DNA of 64,000 nucleotides from Photorhabdus australis DSM 17609 (GTDB lineage: Bacteria; Pseudomonadota; Gammaproteobacteria; Enterobacterales; Enterobacteriaceae). The stretch is taken from contig NZ_JONO01000003.1 of assembly GCF_000711895.1 (NCBI RefSeq), positions 62,001 through 126,000 of the forward strand. Direction: 5' to 3'. This document shows, piece by piece, positions 38,601 to 46,791 of the stretch. Positions within the stretch are counted from its first letter, which is position 1. Every line of letters begins with the position of its first letter. Under the pieces are notes generated by a model. That model had not been told where the DNA came from. It made no database searches and saw only the letters and a program-made list of their open reading frames with translations. The translations under genes and the position numbers were made by a program.

Positions 38601-40533
38601 GGTCATATTACCGTTACAAAACAATTCGAGTATTTCGATTGAAAAAATTAATGCCATCAAAACTGAACTCCCCTATTTATTGAGAAAAACTTTCCCCATT
38701 GAAAGTCAATTACCCAACCAATTAGTCGCAAATAAAATTGCCCTTGCTATCGAGGAAATACCTAACACAAGGATACCAAAATACACTTCAGGTAATATCT
38801 CAAAAACGGTACAGTATACATCGTTATTAGAGAATAACCATGTAGATATTCCTCCGGTCGGGATCACAATAACAGGTAATGATACATTCATTAATCAAGT
38901 CACTCGTGTACTCAGTGAAATAGATGAAATCCCATCTGGAAATATTGTTATTCAGGAACTTGAGAAACAGGGTTTAAATATCCAACCTCCAACAATGAAC
39001 GACATTGTACGCGAAAAAAATGGACAATTTTATGCCAATAATAATGCGGGCAGCCACATTGCTTTTGATCCAGAGAATCATCTTATTGGCACAGAAGAAA
39101 AACTTATTGACGAACCCTGGCGCACTCGTGAACCCGCTATCGCTTTATATCACGAGATGTTACATATCTACTATAATCGCTATCCAACATGGTTTACTTC
39201 TATTGATAATAAAGTGATTGATCAGAAAGTCAGTGGTGGTTTTTCTTTACTAGAAGAATCAAGGATTGTGGGAACAAAATATTATGTCAACGATAAAAAT
39301 ACATTATTTGATTTCAATGATTCCGATTATTTACTGGAAAATAATTCCGCTTTATTGACGGAAAATAGATTCAGAGCAGAATATGCCATATTTAAAAACA
39401 AAAGTGAGTATGTTATCCGACCTTATTCTGGTAAAGGTGATAGTCAAATCCCACTGACAAAGACCAAAATAAACATCAATGAATCACACCGAAATGTAAT
39501 GGGCGTGGGCAGCGGAAAACCTGAGAAAATGCCAAACGAATCGGCAACGGACTACCGAAACAGAGTAAGAGAATGGCGGAAAGCGAATAAGCAACCAGAA
39601 GCAGATATTGGAACTGGTGATATGAGGAAAACAAAAGCGGAAGCCAGGGTTAAACTTTTAAAAGAAAACTATCCTCAATTTGAGCCACAAAAAATTGAAC
39701 TCGGGGGTGCATTCCAATTGTGGACGGTACCGAATGAACCTGCGAATAAATTGATGCTGAGTTCACATGGATATTTTTTCTCTGATAGTGCAGCGACACA
39801 AGTCCCCGCAGGAAAAACAATCCAGTTTCTTGGTCCTCACGGCAAGACATTATTGGAAGCACCGGAAAATCCATTATATTCCCCTTTTGATGTCACATTG
39901 GGTAATAGCGGTTTTACTGTACAACCTTATGCGACTATTGAATCGGGCAACAAAGCAGGCTTGGGCAGTGTAAAAATAGGTGATAAGACGTTTACCGTAA
40001 ACAATATTCAAAATATAGCTACCGATGATGTTGAAAACTATTTACTTGCTACCGGAGTAGAAGCCAATGCATCAAATCACGGTAAGGTCAGAAATTATGG
40101 TATCAAATATTATGAAAAAATGCCGGATGAGGAAGTTAAGGCGGCAATATGGAAAAATAGAGCAGACGAGACGAGTACCCATAAATATGATGCACTATTA
40201 GTTAGTCCAGAAGCAGGAAACCGTAAAAAATTGTCCGATATTTTTGCTCTGATGAAAACAGACGAAAGAATGTCCAAGTATGACGAAATAACCTTTGTTG
40301 CTTGTCGTGAAGAATTGAACAGAATAAATATGAAATCAATTCATGATACCGGTCTTGGCGGTGGTTATGAACCCAAACTGGAACCAACTGTAATTCTCTC
40401 ACGCCGTCGACGGGAAGCGACATTCACCGCCGATGGTGCAATAATCTATTCGATTATTGCGGTAAATCTGCATCATAATTTCATAACAGAAGAAATCGTC
40501 GGCATCGCCCCTTTCCTGTTTATAGATAATTAA
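35632..40533 (+). CDS. Large multidomain toxin candidate (M91-like metalloprotease plus hydrophobic region)
   Basis: 1633 residues, no signal peptide. About 1-640: helical, polar. About 644-790: hydrophobic stretches (GWHIATTILIPFYNVIY, GSIVFDTANVLLVVATLGMSL, GIILGGLIDLIEPLP) like the translocation regions of large dermonecrotic-type toxins. Around 1140-1260: HEMLH (H1174, E1175, H1178), LLEESRIVG (E1208/E1209) and TENRFRAEY, the pattern of M91/NleD zinc peptidases. About 1360-1600: a region with LSSHG (H1379) and TFVACRE (C1558), HG and AC motifs as in clan CD cysteine peptidases, similar to what is sometimes annotated as a putative adhesin (Stv) domain. It ends after a basic SRRRREATF stretch. 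It stands after the PVC payloads with a PVC-like promoter. Function inferred, not known. Confidence 0.75.
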   Translation: MSNYEYDIVTQHDTYQIKDKEYTVVNGKYWQYEQEGNKNNNKVSISLMKENQNNPVWITSDIKEISLYIIENLFSYHKFSAELQHTLKNAVRAVFNEYSEIKYSELLHNINNIFNLFFIKIYNTSDIDTAINILTAKIEIYDKLEKINQDKTDSNNTKVDIWEELGINAEEPLLKIYRQAFSTGDIDDEVYSDALLTFMSDGNLELGDKEKSDYNQRIKDKTDLFESYKKGIEKVASLITTNNINPGIPITYPETEKSINIGDDLLLAQLAKEEIALKKQNRTEYSQQDIFELQTLQAAKYHLLILSSLGALLYQIAPNVEKMTKGHGDYRDIIFSQEQAESLFKKHNIQYDTNHVLSQESKHIEMEGCIILTAAIIYRMRKENATVEQALNYSTLETIKLFENDKKKLNPFNTNNVKPAGYFSFIDFKKRDKFDSQYNFNEQFNVYKNKYSHYESISFSKLILSSPAAQLTAEEIVNPPEEAFLYSVEQGMGNVAMIKMYQGNWLVISTIQGGVKAKKYSRQQVDSNPTLRAMSKPNALFLIERKMETGMGILMPNMMVNTGKRLFPTGYERAKTLSGFAETSRYKNSYNAFWNDYYGITSGMNVGISFTGSPKFNFYKEENLLSVTATIIQQGLNDIAIKSKQALDITSGWHIATTILIPFYNVIYKSTTDSEYELTGEDIGSIVFDTANVLLVVATLGMSLTESMAAKVTQTTLRLRQAGLTGRALITAVVRTLPEHGIITLRQSSGIILGGLIDLIEPLPIRSTLTLTYRGVISAVGAMRNSIKLEKSFADIFGKSTRGLGKLKNEWKVSNLPLEEIVPHSNGGEIYKGIYSIRPTNPETAVKQNFYIKEAGANYQVKWDDANHTWRVVNPTYPEQFSYWPAVKLDKNGHWVTHADVSNKFLILEQSKRIDQELEAAHSNINNDNILDAFIHINTAFKDCERYDIDKLSDITDTLTHFFEKSLKPGDKKAIFSTEIMSIQQAWIREVILPLQNNSSISIEKINAIKTELPYLLRKTFPIESQLPNQLVANKIALAIEEIPNTRIPKYTSGNISKTVQYTSLLENNHVDIPPVGITITGNDTFINQVTRVLSEIDEIPSGNIVIQELEKQGLNIQPPTMNDIVREKNGQFYANNNAGSHIAFDPENHLIGTEEKLIDEPWRTREPAIALYHEMLHIYYNRYPTWFTSIDNKVIDQKVSGGFSLLEESRIVGTKYYVNDKNTLFDFNDSDYLLENNSALLTENRFRAEYAIFKNKSEYVIRPYSGKGDSQIPLTKTKININESHRNVMGVGSGKPEKMPNESATDYRNRVREWRKANKQPEADIGTGDMRKTKAEARVKLLKENYPQFEPQKIELGGAFQLWTVPNEPANKLMLSSHGYFFSDSAATQVPAGKTIQFLGPHGKTLLEAPENPLYSPFDVTLGNSGFTVQPYATIESGNKAGLGSVKIGDKTFTVNNIQNIATDDVENYLLATGVEANASNHGKVRNYGIKYYEKMPDEEVKAAIWKNRADETSTHKYDALLVSPEAGNRKKLSDIFALMKTDERMSKYDEITFVACREELNRINMKSIHDTGLGGGYEPKLEPTVILSRRRREATFTADGAIIYSIIAVNLHHNFITEEIVGIAPFLFIDN

Positions 40534-40566
40534 AAGGTCTTTTTGTATTACTTGAAACACTAAATT

Positions 40567-40600
40567 GAGGCGAGAAATATTTTCTCGCCTCATTTATTTT
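40567..40600 (+). terminator. Terminator between the toxin gene and fic
   Basis: GAGGCGAGAAA (40567-40577) pairs with TTTCTCGCCTC (40581-40591), 3-nt loop, followed by ATTTATTTT. Very stable; it ends the toxin transcript. Confidence 0.93.
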
Positions 40601-40650
40601 AAACTGTACTAGAATCCAGCCTCGCGCCGTGGGGAGTAAGAAAAAGCATC

Positions 40651-42000
40651 CTACGATTTTGATATCTTATTTAGCCGGCTACGTAGATCTGCGGGGGCAA
40701 TATAATGAGTTGTTCGTTTTATTTTTATAGGAAGAAATATATTCATTGACTCAAGCTCTCTAAGTAATTTTCTGGCTGTATTTTCACTAACATCATATAT
40801 ATTTTTAACCGATTTCACTTTGAACAATCTTCCCGGTTCTTTTACACCTTTTTTGATTAAATCTTTCTGAATGAAGTTTAGCTTACTTTTATACTTTGAA
40901 TTTTCCAACACATCGACAATTTCATAGAATTCTTTTGTTTTTACTTTTAAATACTCTTGTAATTCATCAAATGCGTTTAGAATAATATCAACATTAAAAT
41001 TGATAAAATAAGTTAAATCCCCATAATCCTTTTGAACATAAAGATATGACATACCATAGTCTTTAGCGTGCTCCTTGATAATCTTGCTTATTGAAATATA
41101 TTCAAAAATATCATATCCATTCTTGAGCATATACCAATAAAATATTGCCCTTGCAGTTCTGCCATTCCCGTCTCTAAATGCGTGTTCATACCCCATCATA
41201 AAATAAAGAATAATCGCTTTTATTACTGGTAGTATAAATTTCCTGCCATCTTCTCCATTATGGTTTTCGTTAGCAAAAGCACATAATTCTTCTAACCTAT
41301 TTTCTAAATCCTGATAGTTCGGCGGGTAAAATAATGGATTGTCATCATTTCCAATGTAGATATCATTACTGCATCTAAATTCCCCCAGTATATTTTCATT
41401 TTCAGATACACCATTAGTCGCTATTCTGTGAAATTCAAGCATCAGATCCCTTGTAAGAGGTTCTTGTTTTCTATTATCCGCTAGCTTTAATAACATATAA
41501 TTATTTAAAATCATTCTCTCATCAGGAGTGCTGGGTGCTAATTCTTCCTCTAGCATTTTTTTTGCGTCAGCTCGGGTAGTTGCTGCACCTTCCAATTGAG
41601 CGCTGGTAATGGCTTCTTCCATCAGTAAAGATGATACTAAATAATTCTGTTGAATATTATCTGATGCTTGAGATCCTGCAATTGCAGCTACTTTACCTGC
41701 ACCAAGTTGTACAATTTTGTGCAACTTTGGTTCTAATGAATCATGTATACAAAAACTAAACTCATTCCCGCTTTTATCAAATAAGCCCGTACTTTTTTTT
41801 ACCTGATCTCTACAGAACTTTACCGCATACCAGATGTGTTCAGCTTCTTTACTAGGAACTCGCCACTTAAGCTGACTCCAATGAAGGTATCTTCCTTGTT
41901 TATCAACAATACTATATTCATTGAGGTACTCCCCGAATCTAACAAAATCTAAATTTGAGAAATCAAGCTTAGGTGATTGTTCTACAGGATGTTTTGCCAT
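40651..42000 (-). CDS. Class II Fic-domain AMP-transferase
   Basis: 449 residues. The Fic core HAFRDGNGRTAR (H273) is intact, so the protein should transfer AMP (or another nucleotide part) to a hydroxyl side chain. The inhibitory helix motif SAQLEG (S133, E137, G138) fits SxxxE(G/N) and lies N-terminal of the core, marking a self-inhibited class II Fic protein. The last 85 residues contain a winged-helix-like segment (RLFKVKSVKNIYDVSENTARKLLRELESM). Such Fic-HTH proteins are widespread in bacteria and usually act on the cell's own proteins; a role as host effector is not indicated. Convergent to the toxin gene. Confidence 0.92.
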   Translation of the reverse strand: MAKHPVEQSPKLDFSNLDFVRFGEYLNEYSIVDKQGRYLHWSQLKWRVPSKEAEHIWYAVKFCRDQVKKSTGLFDKSGNEFSFCIHDSLEPKLHKIVQLGAGKVAAIAGSQASDNIQQNYLVSSLLMEEAITSAQLEGAATTRADAKKMLEEELAPSTPDERMILNNYMLLKLADNRKQEPLTRDLMLEFHRIATNGVSENENILGEFRCSNDIYIGNDDNPLFYPPNYQDLENRLEELCAFANENHNGEDGRKFILPVIKAIILYFMMGYEHAFRDGNGRTARAIFYWYMLKNGYDIFEYISISKIIKEHAKDYGMSYLYVQKDYGDLTYFINFNVDIILNAFDELQEYLKVKTKEFYEIVDVLENSKYKSKLNFIQKDLIKKGVKEPGRLFKVKSVKNIYDVSENTARKLLRELESMNIFLPIKIKRTTHYIAPADLRSRLNKISKS

Positions 42001-42409
42001 ACTACCTCACATTTTAAAATTTGATGTATAGGTAAATATGACAATAAATCCTTAAGGAGGTCAACACGAATAAACCAGATTCATGAACTGCTTGAAACGG
42101 AGGCAATAAAAATGAAGCCCAGAGATTTATTGAGATTAAAGGGCCCTCAATCTCAGAAGGCTACCCTCTTTAAGAGAAGCGATCGGAAAATGATCGACTG
42201 AAAATTTAGCTGATGAACCCACCAGCAGGCTGGTATATCGCTGACACTTCTTCAATAAAGGACTTATATAAAACTTTAAAGCATCTTAAACGCCATTATA
42301 AGCTTCAAATAGAACCCTTAAGTTATTATCATTTTATATCAAATTTTTGTAAAATAAGAGATATAATGAAATCTCTTAACTATAAAATTTAACCTTAAGA
42401 GGTGTATTT
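42001..42409 (+). promoter_or_regulatory. Intergenic region with hipBA operator candidates
   Basis: AAGAGAT (42356-42362) and ATCTCTT (42371-42377) form an inverted repeat with an 8-nt spacer, the same half-site spacing as E. coli HipB operators. CTCTTAA (42373-42379) and TTAAGAG (42395-42401) form a second, overlapping one. TATAAT-like boxes lie between them. The 42070-42200 stretch contains a short open frame (RINQIHELLETEAIKMKPRD and on to a TGA at about 42201) with no start and no recognised family, possibly a gene remnant. Confidence 0.55.
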
Positions 42410-42769
42410 GTGACTCTAATATTTCATACCGAATCAGAGTTGCTAGCAGAACTTGGGCACCGCCTCCGGGAACATCGGCTGCGGCGTAACATGCTCCAAA
42501 CAGAACTAGCGATCCGGAGCGGTATTTCCGTCTCAGCGCTCAAAAAACTTGAAAGCAGCGGACGAGGCACACTTGAGAATTTCATGAAAGTCATCTTTGC
42601 TCTGCGGCTGGAGAATGAAGTGAAGTCCCTGTTTGTGCCACAACAGATCAGCATTGCACAGCTCGAAGCTATGAAGGCACCGGTTCGCCAGCGCGCTCGA
42701 ATCCAACGTTCGTCTCGGAAACTCTCTGGCAGTAGCCGCGCTCATCAATCAGGGGACGCAAAAAAATGA
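42410..42769 (+). CDS. hipB: HipB-like antitoxin (HTH regulator)
   Basis: 119 residues from a GTG start with an AAGAGG ribosome site. The Xre-type helix-turn-helix spans about 12-66 (LGHRLREHRLRRNMLQTELAIRSGISVSALKKLESSG). The C-terminal tail is basic and Ser-rich. HipB binds HipA and represses the operon. The GC content rises sharply from this gene through hipA relative to the AT-rich flanks. It overlaps hipA by 4 bp. Confidence 0.88.
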   Translation: MTLIFHTESELLAELGHRLREHRLRRNMLQTELAIRSGISVSALKKLESSGRGTLENFMKVIFALRLENEVKSLFVPQQISIAQLEAMKAPVRQRARIQRSSRKLSGSSRAHQSGDAKK

Positions 42770-44046
42770 CGACTCGAAGCTTTCAGTACCGGTCACTGGA
42801 CCGACTACAAGTGATCTACAACGGTCATGGAGAACAGTGGGTGTTGGGTCATCTGGCCGAAAGTACCGCGCATTCCCGCTATTTATTTGAGTACACCCAC
42901 AAAGCACTTGATAGCGGCATCGAATTCTCGCCTCTGCAACTACCGCTTTCCACGAATACTTACGCGAATTTTGAACACTTTCAGGACTGGCTCCCTGGCT
43001 TCATCGCAGATTCCCTGCCGGATGGATGGGGCCGACTGCTTATGGACCGGTTCCTTCGCCGTAATCATGTCGATCCTGGGCGAATTTCCGTTCTGGAACG
43101 TCTTGCATTGCTAGGCGATAACACGATGGGAGCTCTGACCTATCAACCGGCTCTACCTTTACCAGACGACCAAGAAGACAAATACAGTATTCTGAACCTG
43201 ACCGGGCTGGCCAGGCAAATCCGTAAGGAAGTAACGGGTCAGGACTCAGAAGCACTGCGTGAACTTTTCCTGCTTGGCGGATCGCCTCATGGAGCCAGAC
43301 CAAAAGCGCAGGTAGAATATAATTCATCCACCGGCCAAATGAAAACGACTGCGTTCCCAGGGAGTGAGCCTTGGTTGGTCAAATTCCCCGCAGCAGAGGA
43401 AAATCCTTGGGTCTGTGCCCTTGAAGAAGCGTATGCCTGTACTGCCAGAATGGCGGGCATTAATTTCCCCACAAGTCGCTATTTCCGCCTTGAAGGGGGA
43501 CTCGCTGCATTCGGTGTCCAGCGATTTGATCGTGAGAATGGAATACGAATACCAGTACTGAGTATGGCCGGCGCCCTACATGCCGACTTTCGATTACCTT
43601 GTATGGATTACATAGATATCTTACGGGCGACGGGCTTCATCACGCGCTCTGTTGTTGAGCGAGAAATCCAAGCCCGGCGTATGGTGTTCAACGTGTTGAT
43701 GCATAATCGTGATGATCATGTGAAGAATTTCTCCTTCATTTTGAATGAAAGCAATGAGTGGGTCGTGTCCCCTGCCTATGATTTGACCTTTGCGGACGGT
43801 CCCGGCGGACAACATCAAACCTCAGTGACCGGTCACGGAATGGATATCACTCGCACCATGTTGTTGAAGGTTGCCGATAATGCAGGCATCGCACCGGCCA
43901 GAATGAACAGAATTATTGATGAAGTAGCAGATGTCGCCACCAACTTCACTCATACTATACGGAATGTAACTGATGATATTCCCGATGATGAACTTCATCA
44001 GGTCACGAACTGCATTAACCGAAATCTATCCTGCCTTAAACGATAA
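42766..44046 (+). CDS. hipA: HipA-like serine/threonine kinase toxin
   Basis: 426 residues. It has the HipA N-terminal subdomain (LPGFIADSLPDGWGRLLMDRFL), the ATP-binding GGSPHGARPKAQVEY loop, and the catalytic RDDHVKNFSF segment (D316 aligned with D309 of E. coli HipA) followed by YDLTFADGPGG. HipA toxins phosphorylate aminoacyl-tRNA synthetases or translation factors and cause growth arrest and persistence. It is coupled to hipB. GC-rich codon use suggests recent acquisition. A GCCGGATTCT/AGAATCCGGC hairpin (44065-44094) follows but lacks a T-run. Confidence 0.92.
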   Translation: MTTRSFQYRSLDRLQVIYNGHGEQWVLGHLAESTAHSRYLFEYTHKALDSGIEFSPLQLPLSTNTYANFEHFQDWLPGFIADSLPDGWGRLLMDRFLRRNHVDPGRISVLERLALLGDNTMGALTYQPALPLPDDQEDKYSILNLTGLARQIRKEVTGQDSEALRELFLLGGSPHGARPKAQVEYNSSTGQMKTTAFPGSEPWLVKFPAAEENPWVCALEEAYACTARMAGINFPTSRYFRLEGGLAAFGVQRFDRENGIRIPVLSMAGALHADFRLPCMDYIDILRATGFITRSVVEREIQARRMVFNVLMHNRDDHVKNFSFILNESNEWVVSPAYDLTFADGPGGQHQTSVTGHGMDITRTMLLKVADNAGIAPARMNRIIDEVADVATNFTHTIRNVTDDIPDDELHQVTNCINRNLSCLKR

Positions 44047-44188
44047 ATTCCAGGGTACAAACCTGCCGGATTCTTCTGTTAATCAGAATCCGGCGGCAGA
44101 GAGTACCGCATATCGGCAGCAGCATCCGCCCATTACCGGAAAAGAGTGGCAGCCAAACCCATGGTATTGGGTATATACTACGGTTAAA

Positions 44189-44668
44189 TCACAACCCTAA
44201 CTCAGATAATCCGGGATGATCATCAGGGCGACGTCCTAAAGGCCAATGGAATTTTCGTTCAGACTCTTTTATTGGAAGATCATTAATGCAAGCATAGCGA
44301 TTATACATCAAACCCTCTTCATTAAATTCCCAGTTCTCATTGCCATATGAGCGAAACCAATTGCCGGAATTATCACACCATTCATAAGCATAACGAACCG
44401 CTATTCTATTATCAGTAAAAGCCCACAGCTCTTTGATCAGCCGATATTCATGCTCTTTTTGCCATTTTCTGGTTAAAAATTCTTGCGCTTCCTTACGGCT
44501 GTAAACGAATTCAGACCGATTACGCCAATGGGTATCCAATGAATAAGCCAATGATACTTTCTCAGGATCGCGGCTATTCCAGCCATCTTCAGCCAAACGA
44601 ATTTTCTGAATAGCCGTTTCCCGGGTAAATGGGGGTACCGGCTGGCGAATTTCTTTTATATCAGACAT
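44189..44668 (-). CDS. NTF2-like (DUF1348-type) protein
   Basis: 159 residues. [53 protein letters not shown] is the characteristic DUF1348/SnoaL-like cone fold start, and [20 protein letters not shown] follows. Enzyme or binding function unknown. It lies 24 bp after the TetR regulator on the same strand, so it is probably the regulator's target gene. Confidence 0.85.
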   Translation of the reverse strand: MSDIKEIRQPVPPFTRETAIQKIRLAEDGWNSRDPEKVSLAYSLDTHWRNRSEFVYSRKEAQEFLTRKWQKEHEYRLIKELWAFTDNRIAVRYAYEWCDNSGNWFRSYGNENWEFNEEGLMYNRYACINDLPIKESERKFHWPLGRRPDDHPGLSELGL

Positions 44669-44692
44669 ATTGTCTCCTCATTAATTTTTTCG

Positions 44693-45304
44693 TTAACTCA
44701 CATCGCATTTACTTAATAATACTTTCGCAATATTCATCGCATCCCAAACACCATTCTTATCACTCATTACATGAGCTATGGTAATAGCCCCTTCTATCAA
44801 AAGTAGAAATTTCCTCGCTAAATCTACCGATGAATCTGGTGATATTTCTTTACAAATAGAGAGAACATAAGTAAAAACTTTTTCTTTATGTTCCTTAGCA
44901 ATTATTCTTACAGGATCATCAGGATTAAGGCGTTCACCAGATGTATTGATAAATGCACATCCTCTGAAATCATCACTTTCGAACCATGTTTGTAATACCA
45001 GAAAAATATTTAATAATTTTTCCTTAGGCGTTTTATATTCGGCTATTGATGAGGTAAACCACCGCATCCAGCGTTCATCTCGCCGGCGAAGAACCGCTTC
45101 GACCAAGCCATCTTTCGTACCAAAATAACGATAAATTGTCTTACGTGAAGAACCTGTGGTGCGCGTTATAAGATCGATACCTGTCGCAGCAATCCCCCTG
45201 GTGTAAATCAATTCCTCTACAGCATCCAACATGTTTTCCCTGATGTTGGGTATCTGCTCACCTTCCATGTTTTTCATGGTAGAACGATCATTCTCCATAG
45301 TCAA
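44693..45304 (-). CDS. TetR-family transcriptional regulator
   Basis: 203 residues. The N-terminal helix-turn-helix (about 20-65: AVEELIYTRGIAATGIDLITRTTGSSRKTIYRYFGTKDGLVEAVL) is typical of the family. The ligand-binding C-terminal domain has GCAFINTSGE, common in the QacR/YxaF type. It likely controls its own operon with the NTF2-like gene. Confidence 0.9.
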   Translation of the reverse strand: MTMENDRSTMKNMEGEQIPNIRENMLDAVEELIYTRGIAATGIDLITRTTGSSRKTIYRYFGTKDGLVEAVLRRRDERWMRWFTSSIAEYKTPKEKLLNIFLVLQTWFESDDFRGCAFINTSGERLNPDDPVRIIAKEHKEKVFTYVLSICKEISPDSSVDLARKFLLLIEGAITIAHVMSDKNGVWDAMNIAKVLLSKCDVS

Positions 45305-45358
45305 CCTCTTTACTAAAAAAATAGATTTAAATTGTTATCCATATGATTTAAAAACAAT

Positions 45359-45440
45359 TATATCTGTTATCTTTCAAGCTGCTGCTTTGTTGGCTGCGTT
45401 CACTTGCCGCCGCCCTGCAACTTGAAATCTATTGGGTATA
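45359..45440. repeat. Short ERIC element with internal deletion (82 bp)
   Basis: TATATCTG...GGGTATA ends as in the full-length copies, but the central CACCCCAGTCAC...CTCCTGGGGATTC stem is missing. Same length as the copy nested at 49394. The rest of the 45305-45684 gap is AT-rich and holds no gene; GAAGGGCG/CGCCCTTC (45661-45682) may terminate yciH. Confidence 0.9.
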
Positions 45441-45684
45441 TTCATTCCCACATAAGATCGGCCTGAAATAAAGAAAATTAAAAAATAATATTAAATTCCC
45501 TACTAAAAATTCTTGCAAAAATATATCAGTGAAAAATAGAAAATTATTCTTAAAGAATAGACGAATAATATCATTAAATTATTATGGAAATTTACAATAA
45601 TTTATTGCTTCTCTTTATTATAAATAATTTTCAATTTAAATATTTGGTAATATTATCAATGAAGGGCGAATATCCGCCCTTCTG

Positions 45685-46014
45685 TCAACCACCAGCCAAT
45701 TTAACTGTCATCCCTTTAGCTTCAAGTAATTGTTTCAATAAGTCTCTCTTATCACCTTGAATTTCTATTTCGCCATCTTTTACTGAACCACCACAGCCAC
45801 ATTTTTTCTTTAATTCAGCCGCCAGTTTGATCAGTGTCTGATCATCCGCATCAATGCCAGTAATTACGCAAACCCCCTTTCCTTTACGGCCACTGGTTTG
45901 ACGTTGAATACGTACAATACCATCACCTTTTGGCCTCTGAGGTTTAACCTCTTCTTCCTGAATACGGCCTCTGTCTGTGGAATAGACCAGACGCGAATTA
46001 TTATCTTGCATCAC
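45685..46014 (-). CDS. yciH: SUI1/eIF1-like protein YciH
   Basis: 109 residues. [43 protein letters not shown] is the SUI1 fold with the CGCGG loop. The bacterial protein can influence start-codon fidelity. Its start overlaps pyrF by 14 bp, an enteric arrangement. Confidence 0.96.
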   Translation of the reverse strand: MMQDNNSRLVYSTDRGRIQEEEVKPQRPKGDGIVRIQRQTSGRKGKGVCVITGIDADDQTLIKLAAELKKKCGCGGSVKDGEIEIQGDKRDLLKQLLEAKGMTVKLAGG

Positions 46015-46747
46015 AAGCTCCTGCTATAGATTGATTAATCTGACGCAATGCTGCCGCAGGATCGGCTGCGCGAGTAATTGGACGCCCAATAACCATATAA
46101 TCAACACCAGCCAATACTGCTTGTTCTGGTGTCATTATACGGCGCTGATCACCGGCATCACTGCCTGACGGGCGAATTCCCGGAGTGACTAATTGGAAGT
46201 CCTGACCGCAAACCTTTTTCAATTGTTGAGCTTCATGAGCAGAACAAACTACACCATTCAGCCCACATTCCTGAGTAAGTTTTGCCAACCTTTCAGCCTG
46301 TTGCGCGGGCGTAATAGTAAGACCAATGTCTTGAAGATCTGATTGTTCCATGCTGGTTAATATGGTGACCGCAATTAATAACGGTGCATCATTGCCATAA
46401 GGTAGTAGAGCTTCTTTCGCCGCAGCCATCATTCTGGCACCACCACTGGCATGTACATTCACCATCCAAACCCCCATTTCAGCCGCCGCAGCCACTGCTC
46501 TGGCGGTAGTATTAGGAATATCATGGAATTTTAAGTCCAGAAATACGTCAAAACCACGTTGGTGTAGCGATTTAACAAATTGAGGGCCATTAAGGGTAAA
46601 CATCTCTTTACCCACTTTTAAACGGCAATCCTGTGGATCAATTTTGTCGGCAAAAGCCAATGCAGAATCTTGGTTGTCGTAATCTAAAGCAACAATTACA
46701 GGCGAGCTAATCTGTTTACCAGGTGATGTTAAGGTATGCGATATCAT
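46001..46747 (-). CDS. pyrF: Orotidine 5'-phosphate decarboxylase
   Basis: 248 residues. It makes UMP from OMP, the last step of pyrimidine synthesis. [13 protein letters not shown], the catalytic [10 protein letters not shown] (D-x-K-x-x-D) and the phosphate-binding [14 protein letters not shown] loop are all present. It follows lapB by 44 bp and is coupled to yciH. Confidence 0.98.
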   Translation of the reverse strand: MISHTLTSPGKQISSPVIVALDYDNQDSALAFADKIDPQDCRLKVGKEMFTLNGPQFVKSLHQRGFDVFLDLKFHDIPNTTARAVAAAAEMGVWMVNVHASGGARMMAAAKEALLPYGNDAPLLIAVTILTSMEQSDLQDIGLTITPAQQAERLAKLTQECGLNGVVCSAHEAQQLKKVCGQDFQLVTPGIRPSGSDAGDQRRIMTPEQAVLAGVDYMVIGRPITRAADPAAALRQINQSIAGACDAR

Positions 46748-46791
46748 TTTTTAACCTTTTTGACCAACAAAGAAATATTACTGTGACACTG

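Noticed and set aside
44065-44094. GCCGGATTCT/AGAATCCGGC as the hipA terminator
   Set aside because: Good stem, but a 10-nt loop and no T-run follow, so intrinsic termination is unlikely.
44047-44188. Open frame after hipA reading NLPDSSVNQNPAAEST and on to QPNPWYWVYT
   Set aside because: It shares the frame of a hipA shadow, has no start or ribosome site of its own, and contains a perfect hairpin; left as unexplained sequence.
13160-45440. Transposase, integrase, attachment site or tRNA at the island borders
   Set aside because: None could be found by reading both strands at the borders; only ERICs are present.
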